Assembly: GCA_030828165.1 (NCBI GenBank)
Contig: JAURDA010000006.1
Location: forward strand, 1 to 62,506
From: Candidatus Poseidonia sp.
GTDB lineage: Archaea > Thermoplasmatota > Poseidoniia > Poseidoniales > Poseidoniaceae
Direction: 5' to 3'
DNA length: 62,506 nt
The notes under the pieces were generated by a model. The model saw only the letters and a program-made list of their open reading frames with translations. It had not been told where the DNA came from and searched no databases. Each line of letters starts with the position of its first letter. Within the stretch, counting starts at the first letter, position 1. Shown in pieces: positions 50,766-59,675 of the stretch. The position numbers and the translations under genes are program-made.

Positions 50766-51551
50766 ATGACTGCTGCGTCTTCGCCGATGGTCAGCGCAAA
50801 CGACATGGCCAAAAAATACGGCGATTTCGTGGCCTTGCACCCTTTGAACGTGGAGGTTCATGCGGGCGAATTCTTCGGCGTGTTCGGTCCGAACGGAGCG
50901 GGAAAATCCACCTTCATCAAGCTCCTGACGGGTCAACTTCGTCCAAGCAAAGGACGCATTGAAGTGCTCGGCGTTGACGCCGTCGCCGACCCTCAAAAGG
51001 TCAAAGCAAACATCGGCATCGTGCCGGAATCGGAATCTCCACCGTCCTTCCTGACCCCGACGGAATTTCTCGAATTTGTGGCCCGATTGCGCGGCGTGGA
51101 GGACATGAAGGCCAAGGTTGAGCATTGGCTCGAGTGGTTTGGTTTGCAAGAAAAGAGGGATACGATGTGCAAAGACCTCTCCAAAGGACAACGGCAAAAA
51201 GTGATGCTGGCGAGTGCGTTTATCCACAAACCAAAACTCCTGTTTCTGGACGAACCTTTTGCCAATCTGGACCCGATTTACCAGCGGAAATGCCGGGAGT
51301 GGTTGCTTGACCACGTGGCCAACGGCGGTACGATTTTCCTTTGTTCGCACGTCCTTGAAATGGCCGAACGGATGTGCAATCGAATGGCCATCATCAACGA
51401 CGGAAAAGTGTTGGCGGCCGGCACGGTGAAAGGTCTGAAACGGTCGGAGGACGAGACGCTGGAAGACGTTTTCATCCGTTTGGTGGGCCGTTCCATCGAG
51501 GACGTGGAGCGCCTGAGCGATGAAGGCGTCGGTGACGATTCGGAGGAATGA
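50766..51551 (+). CDS. ABC transporter ATP-binding protein
   Basis: A 261-residue ABC ATPase: Walker A 'FGPNGAGKSTFIKLLTG', Q-loop 'GIVPESESPPSFLTP', signature 'DLSKGQRQKVMLASAF' (LSKGQ in place of LSGGQ), Walker B 'PKLLFLDEPFANLDP', and switch His 'LCSHVLEMAE'. The type is that of ABC-2 exporters (CcmA/NatA-like). Its stop overlaps the permease start by 4 bases (ATGA), so both are translated together. An ATG at 50787 is the alternative start. Confidence 0.92.
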   Translation: MTAASSPMVSANDMAKKYGDFVALHPLNVEVHAGEFFGVFGPNGAGKSTFIKLLTGQLRPSKGRIEVLGVDAVADPQKVKANIGIVPESESPPSFLTPTEFLEFVARLRGVEDMKAKVEHWLEWFGLQEKRDTMCKDLSKGQRQKVMLASAFIHKPKLLFLDEPFANLDPIYQRKCREWLLDHVANGGTIFLCSHVLEMAERMCNRMAIINDGKVLAAGTVKGLKRSEDETLEDVFIRLVGRSIEDVERLSDEGVGDDSEE

Positions 51552-53245
51552 GCGTGCCGGGAACCTTCATCGAATCGCGTCCGTGGACGGACGGGGTCGC
51601 TGAAGAGCACCGCTCGCTCGGAACGTCCTCCCACGGCGTCCAACTCAACGAACCGCTTCGTGGTTGGGCTGCCTTTTCCGCCACGTTTCGCGTCATGTTT
51701 GTTGAGGAGGCTCGCAAGAGCGTTGAATTTGCGAAAAAACGGCAGATGGTGCTCTTCCCGTTGCTGTTGACGTTGGTGACAGCGATTTCGACCATCGGCC
51801 TGCAGTTTTTGGTCGGGGACTCCACCGCACAAACCTCGGACATTGATTCCAAGACCTTCACCTGGCAGGAATTGCGCTTCGCCCTTCATCTCCCGCTCTT
51901 CATGTTCTCCTTGGGCATGGGGACCTTCGCCTTCATGGGTCGGGACGCCATCGTGCGACGGACGGCGACCAAAAATTACCTCCTCGCCGCACCGGCGTTG
52001 CAACCCTTGCCCAATTCCATGGCCCATTTTGTCTATTTTGTCAAGGACATGCTGTTCTACGTGCTGTTGATTCTCACGCCCATCATCAGCGGTATGGCGC
52101 TGGGCATTCTCCTGGACGGTGTCTCGGGTATCCGCACGCCGCTGCTGTGGTCTTCCCTCCCGTGGACCTGGTTGGCGATGGCAACGACCCTCGGGCAAGG
52201 GCTAGCGCTCTCGTTTTTGGCGTCCTCGCTTTGGTTGCGCGGCCGTCCGTTCACGCTCGGTGGCCCGGTGGTGATCGTGGCGGTCGGCATTGCTGTGGGC
52301 GTTGGCGTGCTGCCTGCCGACCTCCTCTTGTGGGGTCTTGCCGCTCAGGCGAGTCAAAGCGGTGTGGCCATTCTGCTCGGATTGGCGTTGTCGGTCGGCA
52401 TCGGTTTTCTCGCTGCGCAACTTATTCTCGATGATTTTGATGTAAGCGTTGTTGAGCAAGGGGATTTGCTCGAGCCGATGTACAATCGACTCGGCTTTCT
52501 GGGCCGGGGCGAAATACGGCTCATCGTTGCCAAGGAGTTCGTCGACCTGTTCCGCTCAGGAGCCATCAAGAAAATGACGGTCTCGTACGCCATCCCGCTT
52601 CTGGTTTTGCTCGGTATGGCTTGGTTGGTGGATTTTGCCGAGGCTCCCATTCCCATTAACCTGCTTTCCTATGCTCCGTTTTTGGGGTTCTTTGGCTTCA
52701 ATTTTTATTCGTGGTTGACCATTTTGGATTCGCCGGATTTCATGAACGGGTTGCCCCTCAAGGTCCCCGATTTGATCCGGGCAAAGGTGGTGGTCTACTT
52801 CTTGGCCACCTCCTGGATTTCCCTGATTTTCATCGTGCTGATGGCCTGGCGTCTTGACGAATGGGCTTCGCTGCCCACGAGCATCATCGTGATGTTTGCC
52901 AATTCCGTGTACATCGTGGCTCTTACGGCGTTCTTGATGGGCCTGCGTCCAAACAAAGCCATCTTCGATGCGTCCATCATGGTCTGGTTTTGGATCGGGA
53001 CGGTCCTGCCGCTGCTCGGTTTGTTTTTGCTTTCGTTCACGCAAGGCGACGTCAGTCTCTACGGGAACTGGTGGGAACGAGCCAGTCAGGACGGTCTCGC
53101 TGCAACCGCCCAAATGTACGACGAAACCATGGTTCAGCAAGGGTACATCGGGATGATCGCCATTTCGGTCGGTCTGATGTTCGCCTCGGCGGTCTTGTGG
53201 AAGTTGATGGACCGACGATGGGGCCGCGCCGAGTTCTCAAACTGA
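51548..53245 (+). CDS. ABC transporter permease
   Basis: A 565-residue membrane protein with about twelve hydrophobic segments, starting with 'QMVLFPLLLTLVTAISTIGLQFL'. The layout, with cytoplasmic 'RLGFLGRGEIRLIVAKEFVDLFRSGAIKK' in the middle and further spans after it, suggests two fused ABC-2-type halves. Substrate unknown. It begins at the ATGA overlap with the ATPase gene, and its end lies 56 bases before the kinase-like gene. Confidence 0.8.
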   Translation: MSVPGTFIESRPWTDGVAEEHRSLGTSSHGVQLNEPLRGWAAFSATFRVMFVEEARKSVEFAKKRQMVLFPLLLTLVTAISTIGLQFLVGDSTAQTSDIDSKTFTWQELRFALHLPLFMFSLGMGTFAFMGRDAIVRRTATKNYLLAAPALQPLPNSMAHFVYFVKDMLFYVLLILTPIISGMALGILLDGVSGIRTPLLWSSLPWTWLAMATTLGQGLALSFLASSLWLRGRPFTLGGPVVIVAVGIAVGVGVLPADLLLWGLAAQASQSGVAILLGLALSVGIGFLAAQLILDDFDVSVVEQGDLLEPMYNRLGFLGRGEIRLIVAKEFVDLFRSGAIKKMTVSYAIPLLVLLGMAWLVDFAEAPIPINLLSYAPFLGFFGFNFYSWLTILDSPDFMNGLPLKVPDLIRAKVVVYFLATSWISLIFIVLMAWRLDEWASLPTSIIVMFANSVYIVALTAFLMGLRPNKAIFDASIMVWFWIGTVLPLLGLFLLSFTQGDVSLYGNWWERASQDGLAATAQMYDETMVQQGYIGMIAISVGLMFASAVLWKLMDRRWGRAEFSN

Positions 53246-53301
53246 GCCTGCTTGCGATTTTTGCAGGTATCTTCTTGAGCGTTCACCGTCGCGTCCAAGC
53301 C

Positions 53302-53856
53302 ATGCCTCAAGTCGTTGCCGTTTGCGGCATGCCGGGGTCGGGCAAGGGTGAATTTGCCGCCGTGCTCGTTTCGGCAGGTGTCCCCGTCGTGTCCATGGGC
53401 GACATGATTCGCGCCGAGGTCAGGCAGCGAGGTCTTGAGGAGGCACCGAACGTGTTTGGCGAAGTCGCCGCATCGTTGCGGGCTGCGCACGGCGAAGACG
53501 TCCTCGCTGTCCGTTTGTGTGACCGGGTTGACGAGCTTCTTGCCTCGCACTCGCTCGTCCTCATCGAAGGCTTGCGAGGCACGGCCGAGCAGACCGTTTT
53601 CTCCTCTCGGTGGGGCGACGCCTACCGCACGGTGGCCATCGTCGCCGAAGCCGAGACGAGGTTTCAACGCATTCAGCAGCGAGGCCGTTCAGAGGACGGT
53701 GACCGAGCGGCCTTCGAGGCGCGCAATCAACGCGAGACGGGCTGGGGTCTCGATCATCTCATCGAGGAGGCCGATGATACCTTGGCGAACGAAACCGATT
53801 TGGCCTCGTTTCATGCGAAATGCCACGCTTGGCTTGATACGGTTTTGAGCGCCTGA
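53302..53856 (+). CDS. P-loop kinase-like protein (UPF0200 / adenylate kinase-related)
   Basis: A 184-residue P-loop protein with 'VVAVCGMPGSGKGEFAAVL' (Walker A), 'PVVSMGDMIRAEVRQRGLEE' and 'LVLIEGLRGTAEQTVF', followed by an Arg-rich lid 'RFQRIQQRGRSEDGDRAAFEARNQRE'. This matches the archaeal UPF0200 family, related to nucleotide and dephospho-CoA kinases. The substrate is uncertain. ATG 53302 starts at the conserved strand. An ATG at 53218 would add a hydrophobic 28-residue leader overlapping the permease gene, which is unusual but possible. Confidence 0.82.
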   Translation: MPQVVAVCGMPGSGKGEFAAVLVSAGVPVVSMGDMIRAEVRQRGLEEAPNVFGEVAASLRAAHGEDVLAVRLCDRVDELLASHSLVLIEGLRGTAEQTVFSSRWGDAYRTVAIVAEAETRFQRIQQRGRSEDGDRAAFEARNQRETGWGLDHLIEEADDTLANETDLASFHAKCHAWLDTVLSA

Positions 53857-53923
53857 ACCCGGGTGTTTTCGCCCCCCCAAAGTTCGTCACTGCAAGCCGA
53901 TTTGGGTGCGATTTTCACCCAAG

Positions 53924-53931
53924 TGTTATAG
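53924..53931 (+). promoter_or_regulatory. TATA-like element of the pilus operon
   Basis: GTTATAGT lies in the AT-rich spacer after the kinase-like gene, about 46 bases before the ATG at 53977. It is the only promoter-like element before five tightly packed pilus genes. Confidence 0.4.
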
Positions 53932-53976
53932 TCGGGGAGATGTTGTAGCAGAATGCATTCGGCGGTGTTGGTGACC

Positions 53977-55503
53977 ATGGCAAGAAAAAAAGGCGGTGGC
54001 GGTGGCGGCCGGCAACGAGGCAAACAACGTGCCCAATACGACGAGTTGGACAAATATCCGGTGATGCCTCCACACGCTTTTGCTCGTATCGTTCGTGACA
54101 AAACCACGCTCAACATCATCTACCAAATCATTGAGCCTCCGCTCACGAAAAAAGAGCAAGAGCAACGCGACGAAATCATGGACATTTTCATCCGCTCGTT
54201 GACCGCCAACATCGAAGAAATCGATTCCAACCCCGATGCGTACGTCCGCACGGCGATGGACAAGGTCATCAAAGCCTACGGGATGAAAATCAACAAGAAA
54301 TCAAAATCCAAGATTTTCTACTATCTCCGCCGAGACTTGATTGGCTACGGCAAGATGGACGTCTTGATGAACGACGTGAACGTTGAGGATATTTCCCTGG
54401 ACGGGACCAACGTCCCTATTTTTGCCTACCACCGAAAATTTGAGTCCGTGGAGACGACCTGTGTCTGGGAAACCGACCATGAACTTGAGTCTTACGTCAT
54501 CAAACTCGCTCAACGGTGTGGAAAGCACATCTCGGTGGCCGACCCGCTTCTCGATGCAACGCTGATGGACGGTTCTCGTATCGTCATGAAATTGGGCCAT
54601 GAAATTTCAACGCGTGGGTCAGCCTTCTGTATTCGACGGTTCAAAGACGATCCCTTTTCACCCGCCGACATCGTGGCGTTCCGGACCATGTCGTCGTTGA
54701 TGGTCGCCTACCTCTGGATTGCCTTCCAGAACGAAGTCCCGATGCTCTTTGTGGGCGGTACGGCTTCCGGCAAAACGACCACCCTCAACGCCATGTGCAT
54801 TTTCATTCCGTGGCAAATGAAAATCGTCTCTATCGAATCCACGCGTGAAGTCAACATCCCGCAACCAAACTGGGTTCCCGGTCTCACTCGGCAAGGTTTC
54901 GGTGGTGAGAGCGACGACGGTGTTATCGGTGAGTTCGAGTTGCTCAAGGCCGCCCTTCGTGAACGACCCGAATACATCATTGTGGGTGAAATCCGTGGTG
55001 CTGAAGCCTACGTGTTGTTCCAAGCAATGGCGACGGGGCACTGTGCTTACTCGACGGTTCACGCCGACTCGGTTCCTTCGCTTGTGCACCGGCTTGAGAA
55101 CAAACCCATCGACATCCCCCGTGTTTTGCTGCCCGCGCTTGAGGCCTGTGCCATTCAGATTCAGACCCGTATCAACGGCCGTCGTGTCCGACGGACAAAA
55201 CAAATCGTCGAAATCGTCGGCATTGACCCGAATTCGATGGAGGTCATCACCAACGAAGTGTTCCGTTGGGATGTGACGAACGACGACTTCATCTTCAGCG
55301 GCAAGTCGTACGTGCTGGAGAAAATCATGGTGAAAATCAACTACAGTCAGGAAGAGATGCGACGCGAATTGCGTACGCGTAAGCGCGTTTTGGAATGGAT
55401 GGTGTTGAACGATATTCGCAAAGCCGACCAAGTGTCCCAAATCGTCACGGAATACTACGTTCGCCCGAACGAGATTTTGGCCCGCGTTGACGGTCTGAAG
55501 TGA
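53977..55503 (+). CDS. tadA: Type II/IV secretion (TadA/FlaI-like) ATPase
   Basis: A 508-residue secretion ATPase that powers pilus assembly on the cytoplasmic side. The N-terminus has a Lys/Gly-rich leader. The N-terminal domain includes 'MDVLMNDVNVEDISLDGTN' and the catalytic domain 'LFVGGTASGKTTTLNAMCIF' (Walker A), 'SIESTREVNIPQPNW' (Asp box with Glu), 'RPEYIIVGEIRGAEAYVLF' (Walker B) and 'ATGHCAYSTVHADSVPSLVHRL' (His box). This fits the archaeal TadA/FlaI class. ATG 53977 is preferred over 53953. The two membrane platform genes follow. Confidence 0.93.
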   Translation: MARKKGGGGGGRQRGKQRAQYDELDKYPVMPPHAFARIVRDKTTLNIIYQIIEPPLTKKEQEQRDEIMDIFIRSLTANIEEIDSNPDAYVRTAMDKVIKAYGMKINKKSKSKIFYYLRRDLIGYGKMDVLMNDVNVEDISLDGTNVPIFAYHRKFESVETTCVWETDHELESYVIKLAQRCGKHISVADPLLDATLMDGSRIVMKLGHEISTRGSAFCIRRFKDDPFSPADIVAFRTMSSLMVAYLWIAFQNEVPMLFVGGTASGKTTTLNAMCIFIPWQMKIVSIESTREVNIPQPNWVPGLTRQGFGGESDDGVIGEFELLKAALRERPEYIIVGEIRGAEAYVLFQAMATGHCAYSTVHADSVPSLVHRLENKPIDIPRVLLPALEACAIQIQTRINGRRVRRTKQIVEIVGIDPNSMEVITNEVFRWDVTNDDFIFSGKSYVLEKIMVKINYSQEEMRRELRTRKRVLEWMVLNDIRKADQVSQIVTEYYVRPNEILARVDGLK

Positions 55504-55529
55504 AATCGAAATGAGCACGAGGTGAGACG

Positions 55530-56549
55530 ATGGACTTGACAGCATGGCAGCGAATTTGCAATCGCTTGCTGGGTGGGTTTGTCAAGAAACGGGCCCGAAA
55601 CGACAAGGAATTGTCCGGTAACCTCGTCAAGGGAGCCATGGGCATGATGCCCGAGGTTTACCTCGCAACCGTGATCGTAACGACCATTGCCATCACCTTC
55701 ATGTCGTGGGCATTTGTGGCGATCTTCTTCGTCCCTGATATCGGTGTCATCGCCTTCTACGAGGGCATTCAGGACTCGTCTTCCCTCGACCCTTGCTTCG
55801 AGTGGGAGTACTGGAATCCAACCCTGGTTGACCCCTCCCTTCCCGGCAACGGTTGTCCCGAATACAGGCTTCAGGTCTTCCCGCCCGCCCTCAAGGTCCT
55901 GCTTGTGGCGTTGGGTGGTTTCATCATCCCCTACGGGGCTTTCAAGTACAACAAAGGCGGTGCTGCTCGAGAAGCCCAGCGCCGTGGCGACATGATTGAG
56001 AAGTACCTTCCCTACGCTGCTTCCTACACCGCTGCCATGTCCGCTGCCAACGCCACGCCGGCCAAGATTTTCCGCTCCCTCGCCATGAACAAGGACATCT
56101 ACGGGGATGTCGCCGACGACGCCGCCATGATTTACCGAGACGTGACGTTGCTCGGTTACGACCTGATCACCGCCATCAAACTCAGCGTTGACCGGGCGGC
56201 ATCGGTCTGGCTAACGGAGTTCTTCCAAGGCATGGTGGGAACGCTGACCGCTGGTGGCCAGCTCAAGTTGTTCTTCCTGAACCGTGCAGAACACTACATG
56301 CGCGAAAACCGAACACGGCTGGGCATGTTCCTCGAATCGATTGCGTTGCTCGCCGAGTCGTACATTGTGGTCGCCGTCGCCATGCCGCTTTTCCTGATCG
56401 TCATGCTGGTCATCATGTTCTGGGTGTCCGGTTCCGGTGCGCAAATGAGCGAAGGCATGCTCTACGGCATTGTTCTGGGCTTCATTCCAATGATTCACAT
56501 CGCCTACGCGATTTTGGTGTACACGAGCAGCAAGGAACAGGACATGTGA
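55530..56549 (+). CDS. Pilus assembly platform protein 1 (TadC/FlaJ-like)
   Basis: A 339-residue membrane protein with type II secretion F (GspF/FlaJ) character. Spans lie at about 50-75, 113-133, 265-290 and 305-330, with a cytoplasmic helical domain between the second and third ('KYLPYAASYTAAMSAANATPAKIFRSLA', the GspF-type helix bundle). It anchors the ATPase and pilin filament. A GAGGTGAGACG motif precedes the ATG. It lies 26 bases after the ATPase gene and 12 bases before a second paralogous platform gene. Confidence 0.85.
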   Translation: MDLTAWQRICNRLLGGFVKKRARNDKELSGNLVKGAMGMMPEVYLATVIVTTIAITFMSWAFVAIFFVPDIGVIAFYEGIQDSSSLDPCFEWEYWNPTLVDPSLPGNGCPEYRLQVFPPALKVLLVALGGFIIPYGAFKYNKGGAAREAQRRGDMIEKYLPYAASYTAAMSAANATPAKIFRSLAMNKDIYGDVADDAAMIYRDVTLLGYDLITAIKLSVDRAASVWLTEFFQGMVGTLTAGGQLKLFFLNRAEHYMRENRTRLGMFLESIALLAESYIVVAVAMPLFLIVMLVIMFWVSGSGAQMSEGMLYGIVLGFIPMIHIAYAILVYTSSKEQDM

Positions 56550-56561
56550 GGGGGTGAAAGC

Positions 56562-58133
56562 ATGGCAAGAAAGAAGGAAAAAATCGTCGTAAATCTTGAC
56601 CTCCCCAAGGACGATTCCACCCTCACACGCTTGTACATCATCTTGTTTTTCTCCATCATTCTCGGCCTCGCCAGCGGTTTGTTTTGGGTCACGAATTCAG
56701 GCTTTATCCCAACGGCGAACGGTGAACCGATGTTCACCAATTTGTACTGCGGTGCCACCGCTCAAGACGAGGTTGGAAACCCTACGGGTGAATTTTTCCA
56801 AACCAATCAAAAACCCACTTACACGCAGAACCAAACCTGCTCCATCCTCCAAGATCAGCCCGACCGCATCACGTGGGAGGGCGAGGAATGGACCATGGTC
56901 ACCAAACGTGGCAAAAACTTCGATGTTCCGGGTGTTCCGGAAACAGCGACCGGTGGCACGACCGTGTTACAGCCATTGTGGCTCAACTGCACCGTTGAAG
57001 CCTCTGGAAATTACGATTACACGGTCGCCATCCGTTCCTCGGCCGGCGATCTTCTGGAATTCAACAACGCCACGGCCAACCAAGGCGGTTGCGGTTTTGA
57101 GATGGTCACCATTTCGCCTGATGACCGGTACGAACTGATTTTCATCTCCAGCGGAGAAGGCCAATTTCTCTCAACCGTCACCTTCGACATGACCGTGCAT
57201 TACTACGACGGGATTCCTACGAACATGAACAACAAGTCCCTGTGGCTTGGTCCTGCCCTTGAAGCCGGCCCCCTCAAGGTGCACCCCACCATTTTCTTGA
57301 ATTTCTTCGGGCTGACCTTCTTTTTCTTCATCTTCCCAGCCTCGTACTACTGGGAGAAGGTGGAAGAGGCCAAGAACGAGGTTGAAGAAAAGTTCCCGGA
57401 CTTCCTTCGTGACCTTGCAGAATACTGGAAGGGTGGCCTTTCCATGACGGTGGCTGTTCAAACCCTCGCGACTTCTGAATACGGCGCATTGAATGACGAA
57501 GTCAAGAAAATGTCCGACCAACTCAGTTGGGGCATCAAATTCAGCGACGTGATTCGTCAATTTGCAGACCGGGTCGGCACCCCGTTGGTGCAACGAGCCA
57601 TTGCCCTCATCGCCGAAGCCGACCGAGCCGGCGGTAAAATTTCTGACATTTTGGTCACGGCCGCCAACGACTCCCGTGAACTGAAGTTCTTAGAAGGTGA
57701 ACGAAAACGAGCCATCGGCTCGTACATTGCGGTCATTTGGACGTCCTACTTCGTTTTCCTCGGCGTGATCGTCGTTCTCGCGAAGGTGTTTATTCCCGCT
57801 ATCGCCGGAAGCAATTCCGGTGGGGAAGACGGGGGCGACAGCGGCGGTCAGACCATCGGGAACATGACCATTCGAAACATCGACCCGTTGTTTTTCCTGA
57901 CGATTTTCTACTACGGTGTTACCATGCAAGCCATGGGCAACGGTTCGATGGCGGGTTTGATGGCCACGGGTCGTTTCTCGACGGGCTTCAAACACTCAGG
58001 AATGATGATCGTCGTTGCGTTGGTCATCTTCAACCTGGTCGCCTTTTCGCCCGACTTGATTGGAATTACGGAAGTGCCGGGGTTGAATCCATCTTCGGGC
58101 ACCTTCGTCCCCGCGCCGCTGTATTGGGGATGA
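56562..58133 (+). CDS. Pilus assembly platform protein 2 with large external domain
   Basis: A 523-residue GspF/FlaJ-type membrane protein. The first span (about 22-45) is followed by an extracytoplasmic beta-rich domain of nearly 200 residues with four or more Cys ('LYCGATAQ', 'NQTCSILQ', 'WLNCTVEAS', 'GGCGFEMV'). A second span (about 247-268) leads to the cytoplasmic F domain ('FPDFLRDLAEYWKGGLSMTVAVQTLA', 'VQRAIALIAEADRAGGKISDIL'), and three spans close the protein. The platform part is usual for TadC/TadB-like proteins; the external domain is not. GGGGGTGA precedes the ATG. Confidence 0.85.
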   Translation: MARKKEKIVVNLDLPKDDSTLTRLYIILFFSIILGLASGLFWVTNSGFIPTANGEPMFTNLYCGATAQDEVGNPTGEFFQTNQKPTYTQNQTCSILQDQPDRITWEGEEWTMVTKRGKNFDVPGVPETATGGTTVLQPLWLNCTVEASGNYDYTVAIRSSAGDLLEFNNATANQGGCGFEMVTISPDDRYELIFISSGEGQFLSTVTFDMTVHYYDGIPTNMNNKSLWLGPALEAGPLKVHPTIFLNFFGLTFFFFIFPASYYWEKVEEAKNEVEEKFPDFLRDLAEYWKGGLSMTVAVQTLATSEYGALNDEVKKMSDQLSWGIKFSDVIRQFADRVGTPLVQRAIALIAEADRAGGKISDILVTAANDSRELKFLEGERKRAIGSYIAVIWTSYFVFLGVIVVLAKVFIPAIAGSNSGGEDGGDSGGQTIGNMTIRNIDPLFFLTIFYYGVTMQAMGNGSMAGLMATGRFSTGFKHSGMMIVVALVIFNLVAFSPDLIGITEVPGLNPSSGTFVPAPLYWG

Positions 58134-58137
58134 TCCC

Positions 58138-58578
58138 GTGCAGGACGACGAAGAGGCACAAATCCACATTTTGGAGATGCTGACGCTCTTTTGGTTGTTC
58201 TTCATGTCTGCGACTTTCTTGATTCGGGTGCACGTGCCCGATTCGGCTTCGGTTGCCCTGGATGCCTCCTTGGAGATGGCGGGCGAAGACGCCATTCGGT
58301 ACGGCTTGGGGCTCGACGCCGAAGTGGCGGGCGAAAATCACTTGTTCGAATTGCTGGAAAACGATGACCGTGAAGGTGCATGTACCTTGCTCCAATCTGC
58401 AGTTGCACCCGGGAAAGAGGCCAACTGTTGGCTTGCAAAGGACGCCTCGGTTGCCACACCGCACGGCACCGTCGGTACGCCCTCCGGCGGGACGGTGGCG
58501 GTACACCAGCTCGTTGGTATCGGCCCCTATGTTTGGACGGTGACGTTGGACGTGTGGGCCCGGGGAGGCGGTGCCTGA
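58138..58578 (+). CDS. Pilin-like or pilus accessory protein 1
   Basis: A 146-residue protein with a GTG start, 4 bases after the platform gene. A polar acidic N-terminus of 12 residues leads into one span ('LEMLTLFWLFFMSATFLIRV'), then a 115-residue external region with two Cys ('GACTLL' and 'ANCWLA') that may form a disulfide. Type IV pilins and TadE-like minor pilins have this layout, but a clear prepilin peptidase site is not visible. Its stop overlaps the next start (TGATG). Confidence 0.6.
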   Translation: MQDDEEAQIHILEMLTLFWLFFMSATFLIRVHVPDSASVALDASLEMAGEDAIRYGLGLDAEVAGENHLFELLENDDREGACTLLQSAVAPGKEANCWLAKDASVATPHGTVGTPSGGTVAVHQLVGIGPYVWTVTLDVWARGGGA

Positions 58579-59015
58579 TGCGCTCAACGAGCATGGAGAG
58601 GTCCGAAGGCGGGCAAATGCTGCTCGCCACCGGCGTGGTCCTCCTGATGTCCCTTCTCTCGATGGCGATTTTCGGCGTCAAGGTTGCAGGACTAACGTTG
58701 CCCCACGACCCGGCTTCGGACGACGTCATCGTCACCACCGAAGAGGTGCTTGAGATCCTCGAGCCGCTGACACAGGCACGAACGGAATTGTGGATGGAAG
58801 GCGGCCTTGAGGGGCTTGAGGCGGCAGAATTGGCCCTCGAAACGGTTCACGACGACCTGCTCCACCACGGGGAAATTCGCGGTGTTGAGGTCAAATTGAC
58901 CGATTTGGCCGTGGTCCAAATCGACGACACCACCCTTTCGGTTACCGGTGAACTCGGGGTTTCCGACGGCGAAGCGATGTTAAGTTTCGACGTCGACTTC
59001 ACGGTGACGCTTTGA
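58578..59015 (+). CDS. Pilin-like or pilus accessory protein 2
   Basis: A 145-residue protein, translationally coupled to the previous gene through a TGATG overlap. The N-terminus 'MERSEGGQMLLATGVVLLMSLLSMAIFG' resembles a type III (prepilin) signal followed by the hydrophobic helix of a pilin; the 'GGQ' before the hydrophobic stretch would be the cleavage region. The rest is acidic and alpha/beta ('GVEVKLTDLAVVQIDDTTLSVTG'). It could be a pilin or a minor subunit. It ends against the convergent kinase-like gene. Confidence 0.6.
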   Translation: MRSTSMERSEGGQMLLATGVVLLMSLLSMAIFGVKVAGLTLPHDPASDDVIVTTEEVLEILEPLTQARTELWMEGGLEGLEAAELALETVHDDLLHHGEIRGVEVKLTDLAVVQIDDTTLSVTGELGVSDGEAMLSFDVDFTVTL

Positions 59016-59675
59016 TCACGAGGTTGCTTCGTGCACCGCACGGTTGAGCAGCGTGTGAATGCGTTCAACATCGTCGTCGACTCTCGTGGGGTCCACCAGC
59101 GTCCAGTTGGTGATTTTCGCACGCTCAACAAAAGCGTCCTGAATGGCCCGGATGCGCTTGAAGTTCGCCAAATAGCGGTCCGAGCGTCGGTACGAATGGG
59201 CGTCCCTGGTCTTCAACATGTTCTGGTGGGCGCGTTCCTCGTCGACCATCATCACCACGCCGAGGGCCACGCCACCCGCCTCTTCCCAAGCGCGCAACCA
59301 GCGCGAAGCGGGGACGAGATGGACGCCTTCGATGAGCAGGTCGATGCCTTCCCTTCGCGCTCGGTCAATGCTTGCGCCGATACCGGCTTCGACCGCACGG
59401 CACGTTTCGGTCCAATCCAGGACCGCCTCACCGCTTTCACCCGTTGAAAAGGAAGAGCGGTGCAAAGCGGGAACGCTTTGTTCGGTATCGGTCGCCCTCA
59501 TGATTTCCCGAATCGCATCGGTTGACATCACTCGGGTAAAACCGGACCGTTGCGCCACACCAACGGCAGCGGTGGACTTTCCCACCCCCGTCGCTCCAGC
59601 GATGAGCAGGAGACGGGGTGGCCGAGTGGTCAGCGTTTGCGCCGTGCTTTGCGCAAGACCAACGGTTCGGGCCAT
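59016..59675 (-). CDS. 2-phosphoglycerate kinase-like P-loop protein
   Basis: A 219-residue P-loop kinase. 'PRLLLIAGATGVGKSTAAVGVAQRSG' holds the Walker A, followed by 'VMSTDAIREIMRATD', 'LHRSSFSTGESGE' and 'IDLLIEGVHLVPASRWL', wording characteristic of archaeal 2-phosphoglycerate kinases, the first step of cyclic 2,3-diphosphoglycerate synthesis in methanogens. C-terminal 'SYRRSDRYLANFKRIRAIQDAFV' is also typical. The true substrate here is not proven. Start at 59675 or 59702. It is divergent from the aldehyde dehydrogenase gene. Confidence 0.8.
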   Translation of the reverse strand: MARTVGLAQSTAQTLTTRPPRLLLIAGATGVGKSTAAVGVAQRSGFTRVMSTDAIREIMRATDTEQSVPALHRSSFSTGESGEAVLDWTETCRAVEAGIGASIDRARREGIDLLIEGVHLVPASRWLRAWEEAGGVALGVVMMVDEERAHQNMLKTRDAHSYRRSDRYLANFKRIRAIQDAFVERAKITNWTLVDPTRVDDDVERIHTLLNRAVHEATS

